Assembly: GCA_910584835.1 (NCBI GenBank)
Contig: CAJUEG010000030.1
Location: 1-29,477 of the forward strand
Direction of reading: 5' to 3'
DNA length: 29,477 bases
Origin: an uncultured Oscillospiraceae bacterium
Lineage (GTDB): Bacteria; Bacillota; Clostridia; Oscillospirales; Oscillospiraceae
Positions 5,974 to 13,125 of the stretch are shown here, in pieces (position 1 is the first letter of the stretch; every line of letters begins with the position of its first letter). The notes beneath the pieces are model-generated. The model saw only the letters and a list, made by a program, of their open reading frames with translations, was not told where the DNA came from and searched no databases. Position numbers and translations under genes: made by a program.

Positions 5974-7911
5974 ATGACCAAAAAGCAAAAGAGAACGCTG
6001 GTCCGAATTATCGTGGCGGCGGCGCTGCTGATCGCGGTGGTGGTGCTGGATCACAGTACGGTACGGCTGTGGCTGCCGGAATGGCTCAACCTGCCCTTTG
6101 CCCCCCGCCTGCCCGGACAGGACGCGAGCGGGAATTTTGTTACCGGCGATTATCTGCCCACCCGCTGGCTGTACCTCATTCCCTATCTCATCATCGGCTG
6201 GGACATTCTCTGGAAAGCCATCCGCAACATCGGCCACGGGCAGGTCTTTGACGAGAACTTCCTCATGTGCGTGGCCACCGTCGGGGCGTTCTTCCTGGGG
6301 GAGACCTCCGAGGCGGTGGGGGTGATGCTGTTCTACCAGGTGGGCGAGCTGTTCCAGAGCTACGCCGTGGGCAAGTCCCGGAAGTCCATCGCCCAGCTCA
6401 TGGACATCCGGCCCGACACGGCCAGCGTGGAGCGGGGCGGAGAGATTCTTGAGGTGGACCCCGAGGAGGTGGCGGTGGGCGAGACCATCGTCATCCGCCC
6501 CGGGGAGAAGGTGCCCCTGGACGGCGTGGTCATCGAGGGGGCGTCCTCCCTGAACACCGCCGCCCTCACCGGCGAGTCCGCACCCCGGGACGTGGCCGTG
6601 GGCGGGGAGCTGCTGTCCGGCTGCGTCAATATCACGGGACTGCTGAAGGCCCGGGTCACAAAAGAGTTCGGCCAGTCCACCGTGGCCAAGATTCTGGACC
6701 TGGTGGAAAACGCCGCCTCCAAGAAGGCCAGGGCGGAGAACTTCATCACCCGGTTCGCCAAATACTACACCCCCGCCGTGGTGTTCGCCGCCCTGGCCCT
6801 GGCGGTGATCCCTTCCCTGGTCACCGGGGAGTGGGGCGTGTGGGTCCACCGGGCCCTCACCTTCCTGGTCATCTCCTGCCCCTGCGCCCTGGTGATCTCC
6901 ATCCCCCTGTCCTTCTTCGGGGGCATCGGCGGGGCCTCCGCCCAGGGCATCCTGGTGAAGGGCGGCAACTATCTGGAGCTGCTGGCCAAGACCGAGACGG
7001 TGGTGTTCGATAAGACCGGCACCCTCACCCAGGGGGTGTTTGAGGTGTCGGCGCTGATCCCCGCCGGCGGCGTGACCGAGCGGGAGCTGCTGGAGGCCGC
7101 CGCCCTGGCGGAGCGCCACTCGGGGCACCCCATCGCCCAGTCCCTGCGCCGGGCGCTGGGCGGGGAGACCGACCCCGGCCGGGTGACGGACGTGCAGGAA
7201 ATCCCCGGCCACGGCGTGTCCGCCCTGGTGGACGGCAAGCGGGTGCTGGCGGGCAGCGAGAAGCTGATGAAGCGGGAAAATATCGACTTCCAGCCCTGCA
7301 ATCAGGTGGGCACAGTGGTCCATGTGGCCCGGGAGGGGAGGTACCTGGGGTGCGCCGTCATCGCCGACCAGATCAAGCCCACCGCCCCCGGCGCCATTGC
7401 GGCGCTGAAGAGCCGGGGCATCCGCACCGTCATGCTCACCGGGGACAGCGAGGCCGTGGGCCAGGCGGTGGCCGCCCGGCTGGGGCTGGACGAGGTCCAT
7501 GCCCAGTTGCTCCCCGCCGATAAAGTGAGCCGTCTGGAGGACCTGCTCGCCCGCAAAAGCGAGAAGGGTGTGCTGGCCTATGTGGGGGACGGGGTGAACG
7601 ACGCCCCGGTGCTCTCCCGGGCCGATGTGGGCATCGCCATGGGGGCCATGGGCTCCGACGCCGCCATCGAGGCCGCCGACGTGGTGCTCATGGACGACGA
7701 CCCGGCCAAGCTGGTCCGGGCCATGGACGTCGCCCGCAAGTGCCTGGGCATTGTCAGGCAGAACATCGTGTTTGCCCTGGGGGTGAAGGGGCTGTGCCTG
7801 ATTCTGGGCGCCTTCGGCATGGCCTCCATGTGGGAGGCGGTGTTTGCCGACGTGGGGGTGGCGGTAATCGCCATTTTGAACGCCACGAGGATGCTGAAAA
7901 CCAAAGAGTAA
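5974..7911 (+). CDS. Zn/Cd/Pb-exporting P1B-type ATPase (ZntA/CadA-like)
   Basis: The 645-residue protein shows the full P-type ATPase set: an LTGES-type actuator motif (AALTGESAPRD), the CPC metal-site motif in helix 6 (residues 302-304, SCPCALVIS), the phosphorylation site DKTGT (Asp346), an HP motif (SGHPIAQ), and GDGVNDAP around 538-545. The C-terminal helices read NIVFALGVKGL and FADVGVAV. They supply the Lys and Asp typical of the P1B-2 (Zn, Cd, Pb) class rather than the copper class. There is no N-terminal HMA domain; that domain is encoded separately two genes upstream. An AGGAG site precedes the ATG. Regulation is expected through the CadC-like repressor at the operon start. Confidence 0.93.
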   Translation: MTKKQKRTLVRIIVAAALLIAVVVLDHSTVRLWLPEWLNLPFAPRLPGQDASGNFVTGDYLPTRWLYLIPYLIIGWDILWKAIRNIGHGQVFDENFLMCVATVGAFFLGETSEAVGVMLFYQVGELFQSYAVGKSRKSIAQLMDIRPDTASVERGGEILEVDPEEVAVGETIVIRPGEKVPLDGVVIEGASSLNTAALTGESAPRDVAVGGELLSGCVNITGLLKARVTKEFGQSTVAKILDLVENAASKKARAENFITRFAKYYTPAVVFAALALAVIPSLVTGEWGVWVHRALTFLVISCPCALVISIPLSFFGGIGGASAQGILVKGGNYLELLAKTETVVFDKTGTLTQGVFEVSALIPAGGVTERELLEAAALAERHSGHPIAQSLRRALGGETDPGRVTDVQEIPGHGVSALVDGKRVLAGSEKLMKRENIDFQPCNQVGTVVHVAREGRYLGCAVIADQIKPTAPGAIAALKSRGIRTVMLTGDSEAVGQAVAARLGLDEVHAQLLPADKVSRLEDLLARKSEKGVLAYVGDGVNDAPVLSRADVGIAMGAMGSDAAIEAADVVLMDDDPAKLVRAMDVARKCLGIVRQNIVFALGVKGLCLILGAFGMASMWEAVFADVGVAVIAILNATRMLKTKE

Positions 7912-7918
7912 ACCAAGT

Positions 7919-8031
7919 GGGGCCCCCGCGAAAGCGTCCTTCAGCTTTCGTGGGGAGAGGAGGGGCAGCGGAATGAGCGATTTTTCGCCAAAGGCGGAAA
8001 TGAGCGATATGCAGCTTGCCCCGACGAAAGC
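7919..8031 (+). repeat. Dispersed structured repeat, copy B
   Basis: This is the plus-strand counterpart of copy A at 4931-5039. It opens with a 12-bp stem (7924-7935 with 7944-7955, one G-T wobble) around an 8-nt loop. The 25-nt shared core and a second 7-bp hairpin with AAA loop (7983-7999) follow. Short motifs of the ATGAGCGAT type occur on each side of that hairpin. It begins 7 nt after the ATPase stop codon, so copies A and B bracket the hma-methyltransferase-ATPase segment in opposite orientations. Confidence 0.85.
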
Positions 8032-8095
8032 CGCGTGTCGCGGACAGGCAAGGCGTGACAACAGTGCAACGGGTCCCCTTCGTATCAGAATATAC

Positions 8096-8125
8096 AAAGC
8101 CCCCCCTTCCAGGGGGGCTTTTTTT
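8096..8125 (+). terminator. Terminator of the metal-efflux operon
   Basis: AAAGCCCCCC (8096-8105) pairs with GGGGGGCTTT (8112-8121) and is followed by a continuing T run. Confidence 0.9.
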
Positions 8126-8138
8126 GCCCTTCTGGGCA

Positions 8139-8168
8139 TTGACATATAAGGGGGAAAGCACATATAAT
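8139..8168 (+). promoter_or_regulatory. Promoter of serC
   Basis: TTGACA at 8139-8144 and a consensus TATAAT at 8163-8168 are spaced by 18 nt. An ~80-nt untranslated leader precedes the serC ATG; I see no known riboswitch or T-box in it. Confidence 0.85.
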
Positions 8169-8251
8169 AAATATAATACGCTAAAGCGGTAAAATGCAAG
8201 GCGGAAGCTCCTGCCCCGCGAAGGACAGGGAAAATTCAAGGAGGAAGAGAT

Positions 8252-9337
8252 ATGGGAACCCAGCGCGTCTACAATTTCTCCGCCGGTCCGTCCATGCTGC
8301 CCCTGGAGGTGCTGGAGCGGGCGGGGAGCGAGATCACCAACTACCGGGGCTCCGGCATGTCCGTGATGGAGATGAGCCACCGCTCCAAGGTGTTCCAGAA
8401 GATCTTCGACGACACCAAGGCCGGCTTTATCCGGCTGTTCCACGTGCCCGGCAACTATAAGGTGCTGTTTTTGCAGGGCGGGGCCTCCAGCCAGTTCTCC
8501 ATGGTCCCTCTGAACCTCATCGGCAGGACCGGGAAGGCGGACTACGCCGTCACCGGCAATTTCGCCAGCATCGCCTACAAGGAGGCCAAGAAGTACGGAA
8601 CCATCAGCCTGGCCGCCTCCAGTGAGGACAAAAACCACACCTATATTCCCCAGCAGTCCCAGCTCAAGCTGGACCCCGAGGCCAGCTATTTCTACTACTG
8701 CGCCAACAACACCATCTACGGCACCGAGTGGCAGTACGTGCCCGACACCGGGGACGTGCCCATCGTGTGCGACATGTCCTCCGATTTCCTGTCCCGGCCG
8801 GTGGACGTGTCCAAGTACGGGATCATCTTCGGCGGGGCCCAGAAGAACCTGGCTCCGGCGGGGCTCACCATCGCCGTCGTCCGGGAGGACCTGGCGGGCC
8901 ACGAGCTGCCCTACACTCCGCTGATGATGAACTACAAGACCATGATCGACAAGGACTCCATGTACAACACCCCGCCCTGCTGGTGCATTTACATGCTGGG
9001 GCTGGTGCTGGAGTGGCTGGATTCCAAGGGCGGCGTGGAAGGCATGGAGAAGATCAAGCACAGCAAGGCCGCCCTGCTGTACGACGTGCTGGACAACTCA
9101 CGCCTGTTCACCTGCGCGGCGGAGAAGGCCAGCCGGTCGGACATGAACGTCACCTTCCGCTCCGCCAGCGAGGAGCTGGACGCCAAGTTCGTCAAGGAGG
9201 CCGCCGAGGCGGGCTTCACCAACCTGAAGGGCCACCGGAATGTGGGCGGTATGCGCGCCTCCATTTATAATGCAATGCCTGTGGAAGGGGTCGAGAAATT
9301 GGCCGATTTCATCAAGGCGTTCGACAAGAATAACTGA
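8252..9337 (+). CDS. serC: Phosphoserine aminotransferase
   Basis: The 361-residue fold-type I PLP enzyme opens with RVYNFSAGPSMLP, the family signature. It also has GSGMSVMEMSHRSK, LQGGASSQFSMVPLNL and the cofactor lysine in FGGAQKNLAPAG (Lys198, the same number as in E. coli SerC). It converts 3-phosphohydroxypyruvate and glutamate to phosphoserine and 2-oxoglutarate, the second step of serine synthesis. The ATG at 8252 follows an AAGGAGGAAG ribosome site. The serA gene follows 119 nt downstream, so the pair covers the first two steps; no phosphoserine phosphatase is in the window. Length and motifs are normal. Confidence 0.97.
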   Translation: MGTQRVYNFSAGPSMLPLEVLERAGSEITNYRGSGMSVMEMSHRSKVFQKIFDDTKAGFIRLFHVPGNYKVLFLQGGASSQFSMVPLNLIGRTGKADYAVTGNFASIAYKEAKKYGTISLAASSEDKNHTYIPQQSQLKLDPEASYFYYCANNTIYGTEWQYVPDTGDVPIVCDMSSDFLSRPVDVSKYGIIFGGAQKNLAPAGLTIAVVREDLAGHELPYTPLMMNYKTMIDKDSMYNTPPCWCIYMLGLVLEWLDSKGGVEGMEKIKHSKAALLYDVLDNSRLFTCAAEKASRSDMNVTFRSASEELDAKFVKEAAEAGFTNLKGHRNVGGMRASIYNAMPVEGVEKLADFIKAFDKNN

Positions 9338-9341
9338 CGGA

Positions 9342-9420
9342 GCCCCCACGCAAGCCCAGCGCAGCGGGTTGCGTGGGGAGAGGAGATGCAAAGGTGGGGG
9401 CGCACATCGTGCGCCCCCAC
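9342..9420. repeat. Two stem-loops between serC and serA, the first related to the dispersed repeat
   Basis: The first hairpin pairs CCCCACGCAA with TTGCGTGGGG (about 9344-9377) and continues into GAGAGGAG. This copies the first stem and following bases of repeat copies A and B, although the rest of the repeat is absent. The second is a perfect 12-bp stem, GTGGGGGCGCAC (9394-9405) with GTGCGCCCCCAC (9409-9420), around a 3-nt loop. No T tract follows either, so they look like processing or stability elements rather than terminators. Confidence 0.65.
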
Positions 9421-9456
9421 AGAGTGTGATTGAAACATCATTTTGAGGTGAAAACC

Positions 9457-10623
9457 ATGTTCAACATCAAAACCATGAACAAAATATCGCCGGTGGGACT
9501 GGACCGCCTGCCCGCGGACGGCTATACTGTGGGCGACGGCGTGGAAAACGAGGACGCCATCCTGGTCCGCTCCGCCAAGCTCCATGACTACGATTTTCCC
9601 GGCGCCCTCTGGGCCATCGCCCGGGCGGGGGCCGGAGTGAACAACATCCCCGTGGAGCGCTGCTCCGAGGCGGGCATTGTGGTGTTCAACACCCCCGGCG
9701 CCAACGCCAACGCGGTGAAGGAGCTGGTGATCTGCGCCATGCTGCTGGCCTCCCGGGACGTGATCGGCGGCGCACAGTGGGTGAAGGAGCAGGCCAGCAC
9801 CCCCGGCGTGGACGTGGCCGCCGCCGTGGAGAAGGGCAAGTCCGCCTTTGTGGGGCCGGAGCTCTACCGCAAGACCCTGGGCGTAGTGGGCCTGGGGGCC
9901 ATCGGGGCGCTGGTGGCCAACATCGGCCTCAGCCTGGGCATGGACGTGTATGGCTATGACCCCTATCTGTCGGTGGACGCCGCCCTTCGGCTGGACCGGC
10001 ACATCAAGGTGGTGAAGGAGCTGGACGCGCTGTACGCCAACTCCGATTACATCACCCTCCACCTGCCCTACATGGAGTCCACCAAGGATACCGTCAACGC
10101 CGCCGCCATCGCCAAAATGAAGGACGGCGTGCGTATCATCAACATGGCCCGGGGCGGGCTGGTGAACAACGCCGACATGATCGCGGCGCTGAAGTCGGGC
10201 AAGGCGGCCCGGTATGTCACCGACTTCCCGGACAACGAGATCACGCTGGAGGAGGGCGTGGTGGCCATCCCCCATCTGGGGGCGTCTACCCCCGAGAGCG
10301 AGGACAACTGCGCCGTCATGGCCGCCAACCAGCTCCGGGACTTCCTGGAGAACGGCAACATCAAAAACTCCGTCAACTTCCCCAACGTCATCATGGAGCG
10401 CTCCGGCGTGCAGCGCCTGTGCGTCATCCACCGCAACATCCCCGCCGTCATCGCCCAGATCACCACCCAGCTGGGCGCCGACGGGGTGAATGTGGAGAAT
10501 ATGACCAACAAGTCCAAGGGCGAGTACGCCTACACCATGGTGGACGCGGGGTCCAAGGTGGACGCGAGCGTCATTGAGGACATCCGCAGGGTGCCCGGAG
10601 TTATTCGGATGCGGGTGATTTAA
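9457..10623 (+). CDS. serA: D-3-phosphoglycerate dehydrogenase with ACT domain
   Basis: The 388-residue protein has a substrate/NAD-binding dehydrogenase core with the dinucleotide motif VGLGAIGALVAN (about residue 145). It also has NMARGGLVNN (catalytic Arg region), DFPDNE (Glu) and AIPHLGASTPESEDN (catalytic His). A C-terminal ACT domain begins near VQRLCVIHRNIPAVIAQI. It oxidises 3-phosphoglycerate to 3-phosphohydroxypyruvate, feeding SerC; the ACT domain usually mediates serine feedback. The ATG at 9457 is preceded by GAGGTGA; the in-frame TTG at 9430 has no ribosome site and is rejected. It forms an operon-like pair with serC, followed by a strong hairpin. Confidence 0.95.
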   Translation: MFNIKTMNKISPVGLDRLPADGYTVGDGVENEDAILVRSAKLHDYDFPGALWAIARAGAGVNNIPVERCSEAGIVVFNTPGANANAVKELVICAMLLASRDVIGGAQWVKEQASTPGVDVAAAVEKGKSAFVGPELYRKTLGVVGLGAIGALVANIGLSLGMDVYGYDPYLSVDAALRLDRHIKVVKELDALYANSDYITLHLPYMESTKDTVNAAAIAKMKDGVRIINMARGGLVNNADMIAALKSGKAARYVTDFPDNEITLEEGVVAIPHLGASTPESEDNCAVMAANQLRDFLENGNIKNSVNFPNVIMERSGVQRLCVIHRNIPAVIAQITTQLGADGVNVENMTNKSKGEYAYTMVDAGSKVDASVIEDIRRVPGVIRMRVI

Positions 10624-10648
10624 AAATTTTCTCTGTGCAGAAGAGCGG

Positions 10649-10684
10649 TCAAGGCCCCCTCCCGTACGGGAGGGGGCCTTGACT
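10649..10684 (+). terminator. Long perfect hairpin ending the ser genes
   Basis: A 17-bp uninterrupted inverted repeat (10649-10665 with 10666-10682) follows the serA stop by 25 nt. The downstream bases (CTTTCCT) form only a modest T tract. The end of the right arm overlaps the -35 box of the next promoter. Confidence 0.75.
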
Positions 10685-10707
10685 TTCCTGCCTTCGGGCG
10701 GTAAAAT
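10679..10707 (+). promoter_or_regulatory. Promoter of the COG0523 GTPase pair
   Basis: TTGACT at 10679-10684 and TAAAAT at 10702-10707 are 17 nt apart. Downstream, a 6-1-6 palindrome GGAAATGATTTCC (10728-10740) covers the ribosome-site region of the first gene and could be an operator; its regulator is unknown. Confidence 0.7.
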
Positions 10708-10741
10708 AGATAAAAATTCTAAGTAAAGGAAATGATTTCCC

Positions 10742-11941
10742 ATGGCAAAAATTGATATCGTGTCCGGATTTTTGGGGGCGGGCAAGACCACCCTCATCAA
10801 AAAGCTGCTCACAGAGGCGTACCAGGGCGAGAAGCTGGTGCTCATTGAGAACGAGTTCGGCGAGATCAGTGTGGACGGCGGATTTTTGAAGGACGCCGGC
10901 ATTGAGATCTCCGAGATGTCCTCCGGCTGCATCTGCTGCTCCCTGGTGGGGGATTTCGGCAAGGCCCTTCATGAGGTGGAGGAGCGCTTCCACCCCGACC
11001 GCATCCTCATCGAGCCCTCCGGGGTGGGCAAGCTGTCCGACGTGGTGGCGGCGGTGGAGAAGGCCGCCGGGGAGGACCCCGCGCTGCGGCTCAACTCCTT
11101 TGTCACCGTGGCGGACGCCTCCAAGGTGAAGGTGTATATGAAGAACTTCGGCGAGTTCTACAACAACCAGGTGGAGCACGCGGGAACCATCCTGCTCTCC
11201 CGTACCCAGAACATGACCCAGGACAAGCTGGAGGGGGCGGTGGCGCTGCTGCGGGAAAAGAACCCCACGGCGGTCATCCTTACCACCCCCTGGGACCAGC
11301 TGGACGGCAAGACCATTTTGTCCGCCATCGAAAAGACCTCCCTGGAGGAGGAGCTGCTGGAGCGCATCCGGGCCGACCACGCAGCGGAGGAGGCCGCCCA
11401 TGCCCATCACCATCATGACCATGGGCACGGCCGCGAGGAGCACGAACACCATCATGAGCACGGGGAGCATGAGCACTGCCGCGACCACGGGGAGGGCGAA
11501 TGCTGCCGCGATGAGCATGGCCATGACCACGGCGAACACTGCCATCATGACCATGAGGAACACGGGCACCATCACCATGACCACGACGGGCACGAACATG
11601 GCCACGACCACGGGGAGGGGTGCTCCTGCGGCTGCCATGACCACGACCACCACGGCCACCACCACGCCGACGAGGTGTTTGCCAGCTGGGGCCGTGAGAC
11701 CGTCAAGCCCTTTGCCAGGGAGGAGCTGGAGCACATTCTGGCCCAGCTGGACCTGGGCGAGTGCGGGGCCATCCTCCGGGCCAAGGGCATCGTCCCGGCG
11801 GGGGACGGGAGCTGGCTCCACTTCGACTACGTGCCCGAGGAGCACGAGGTCCGCACCGGCCCGGCGGACTACACCGGGCGGCTGTGCGTCATCGGCGCGG
11901 AGCTGAAAGAGGACAGGCTGGCCGCCCTGTTCGGGCTGTAA
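10742..11941 (+). CDS. COG0523 (CobW/P47K) GTPase with a large histidine-rich insert
   Basis: The 399-residue protein has the Walker A loop GFLGAGKTT (residues 9-17), the family metal-binding CxCC (CICC, 63-66) and Walker B ILIEPSG (88-94). The guanine-specificity NKxD position appears altered: LLSRTQN occurs where NK is expected. Residues 212-308 hold roughly 40 histidines and seven cysteines, alternating with Asp, Glu and Gly. A CobW C-terminal domain follows (FDYVPEEHEV). COG0523 proteins are metallochaperones that deliver Zn, Co or Ni using GTP hydrolysis; His-rich inserts bind several metal ions. A second COG0523 gene follows 15 nt later. Zinc is the likeliest metal, but sequence alone cannot decide. 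Confidence 0.9.
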   Translation: MAKIDIVSGFLGAGKTTLIKKLLTEAYQGEKLVLIENEFGEISVDGGFLKDAGIEISEMSSGCICCSLVGDFGKALHEVEERFHPDRILIEPSGVGKLSDVVAAVEKAAGEDPALRLNSFVTVADASKVKVYMKNFGEFYNNQVEHAGTILLSRTQNMTQDKLEGAVALLREKNPTAVILTTPWDQLDGKTILSAIEKTSLEEELLERIRADHAAEEAAHAHHHHDHGHGREEHEHHHEHGEHEHCRDHGEGECCRDEHGHDHGEHCHHDHEEHGHHHHDHDGHEHGHDHGEGCSCGCHDHDHHGHHHADEVFASWGRETVKPFAREELEHILAQLDLGECGAILRAKGIVPAGDGSWLHFDYVPEEHEVRTGPADYTGRLCVIGAELKEDRLAALFGL

Positions 11942-11956
11942 AGGGGCGTACCATCC

Positions 11957-12889
11957 ATGGATATCCCGGTATACCTGTTCGCCGGCTTTCTGGACGGCGG
12001 CAAGACCACCTTCATCAACGGCATTCTGCGCGACGGCTTTGCCATTCAGGACCGAACCCTGCTGCTGTGCTGTGAGGAGGGGGAGGCAGAGTACGACCCC
12101 AGGGTGCTGAAGAACGTCACGGTGGTCAACGTGGAGGAGGAGGGGGAGCTGACCCCCGCCTACCTCAAGCAGCTGGAGAAAAAGCACCGCCCCAAACAGG
12201 TCTTGATTGAGTTCAACGGCATGTGGTCCCTGGCGCGGCTGTACCAGGAGGCGCTGCCGGACAACTGGGTGCTCTACCAGATCATGACCATGGTGGAGGC
12301 GGGCACCTTCGACACCTACGCCAAAAACCTGGGCCAGATCATGATGGAAAAGCTCACCAACGCGGACATGATCGTGTTCAACCGCTGCGACGAGGCCCTG
12401 CGGGCCTCCCTGCGCCAGCGCAACCTGAAAATGGTCAACCGCCGGGCCAGCATCTATCTGGAAAACCTGGACGGCACCAGCGAGGACTACGCCGACGACA
12501 CGGTATGCCCCTTCGACCTGGAGCAGGACGTCATTGAGATACCCGACGAGGACTTCGGTATCTGGTATGTGGACGTGATGGAGCACCCGGAGCGGTACGA
12601 CGGCAAGACGGTCCATGCCAGGACTGTGGTGTGCCATCTGCCCCAGTACCCGGAGGACACAATTTTGGGGCGGTTTGCCATGACCTGCTGTGAGAACGAC
12701 ATCACCTTTCTGGGGCTGGTGGCCAAGGGGGACGGCTTCGGCGCGTTTGAGAATCGCGCCTGGGCGGATGTGACCGGCGTGGTGCGCATAGAGGCCCACA
12801 GGGCCTATGAGGGGGAGGACGGGCCGGTGCTGTATGCCGGCGCCGTCGGCCCCGCGGAAAAGCCAAAGCAGGAGGTGCTCACCTTCTAG
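11957..12889 (+). CDS. COG0523-type GTPase fused to a YcgQ/TIGR03943-like C-terminal domain
   Basis: Of 310 residues, the first ~180 form a CobW-like nucleotide-binding domain: Walker A AGFLDGGKTTF (9-19), a shifted Cys pair in LLLCCEEGEAEYDP (36-49), IEFNG in place of IEPSG (84-88) and FNRCDE as the NKxD equivalent (141-146). The last ~110 residues (GKTVHARTVVCHLP, GRFAMTCCENDITFLGLVAKG, WADVTGVVRI) resemble the C-terminal domain of YcgQ/TIGR03943 proteins, partners of predicted DUF318 permeases and often under zinc control. There is no transmembrane helix and no DUF318 permease nearby. It is co-transcribed with the His-rich GTPase. The fusion assignment is from remembered family patterns and needs a profile search. 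Confidence 0.78.
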   Translation: MDIPVYLFAGFLDGGKTTFINGILRDGFAIQDRTLLLCCEEGEAEYDPRVLKNVTVVNVEEEGELTPAYLKQLEKKHRPKQVLIEFNGMWSLARLYQEALPDNWVLYQIMTMVEAGTFDTYAKNLGQIMMEKLTNADMIVFNRCDEALRASLRQRNLKMVNRRASIYLENLDGTSEDYADDTVCPFDLEQDVIEIPDEDFGIWYVDVMEHPERYDGKTVHARTVVCHLPQYPEDTILGRFAMTCCENDITFLGLVAKGDGFGAFENRAWADVTGVVRIEAHRAYEGEDGPVLYAGAVGPAEKPKQEVLTF

Positions 12890-12921
12890 GCGGAAAAGAC
12901 TTAAAACGTTGAAAAATACGC

Positions 12922-12996
12922 AGCTCGCCGGGTTTTCCGGCGGGTTGCGGCATGTCTGTGAGAAATGAGATTGCGGCAGGGATTTTTTTCCTGCCG
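12922..12996. repeat. Two stem-loops downstream of the GTPase operon
   Basis: The first stem pairs AGCTCGCCGG (12922-12931) with a GGCGGGTT-containing arm ending at 12946, with two wobbles. The second pairs CGGCAGG (12974-12980) with CCTGCCG (12990-12996) around a T-rich loop. Neither is followed by a proper T tract, so termination of the GTPase operon here is plausible but not certain. Confidence 0.5.
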
Positions 12997-13000
12997 AGGA

Positions 13001-13062
13001 AAGCTCATACTGACTGTTGCAATCGAAGGAATTTTTCGATATAATAGCCTCAGTATGAGTTT
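13001..13062. repeat. Inverted repeats flanking the chemoreceptor promoter
   Basis: CTCATACTGA (13004-13013) and TCAGTATGAG (13050-13059) are perfect inverted 10-mers. Extended outward they match at 12 of 13 positions. The 36 nt between them contain the entire promoter. This is either a paired operator or the geometry of an invertible promoter. Confidence 0.7.
13017..13045 (+). promoter_or_regulatory. Promoter of the chemoreceptor gene
   Basis: TTGCAA at 13017-13022 and a consensus TATAAT at 13040-13045 are 17 nt apart. The spacer itself is an imperfect palindrome (TCGAA ... TTCGA). Confidence 0.8.
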
Positions 13063-13125
13063 CGCCTCCCGCCGGGGGTATGGCTGCGTGCCCTGCGGCA
13101 AAATCAATGAAGGAGGACCTGTGCC

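Noticed and set aside
8169..8251. Serine- or amino-acid-responsive leader (T-box) before serC
   Set aside because: There is no T-box sequence, specifier loop or terminator/antiterminator pair in this short leader.
11399..11668. Repetitive CAC/CAT/GAC-rich stretch looking like a tandem DNA repeat or CRISPR-like array
   Set aside because: It is in frame within the COG0523 GTPase and encodes the His/Asp-rich metal-binding insert. There are no regular repeat-spacer units.
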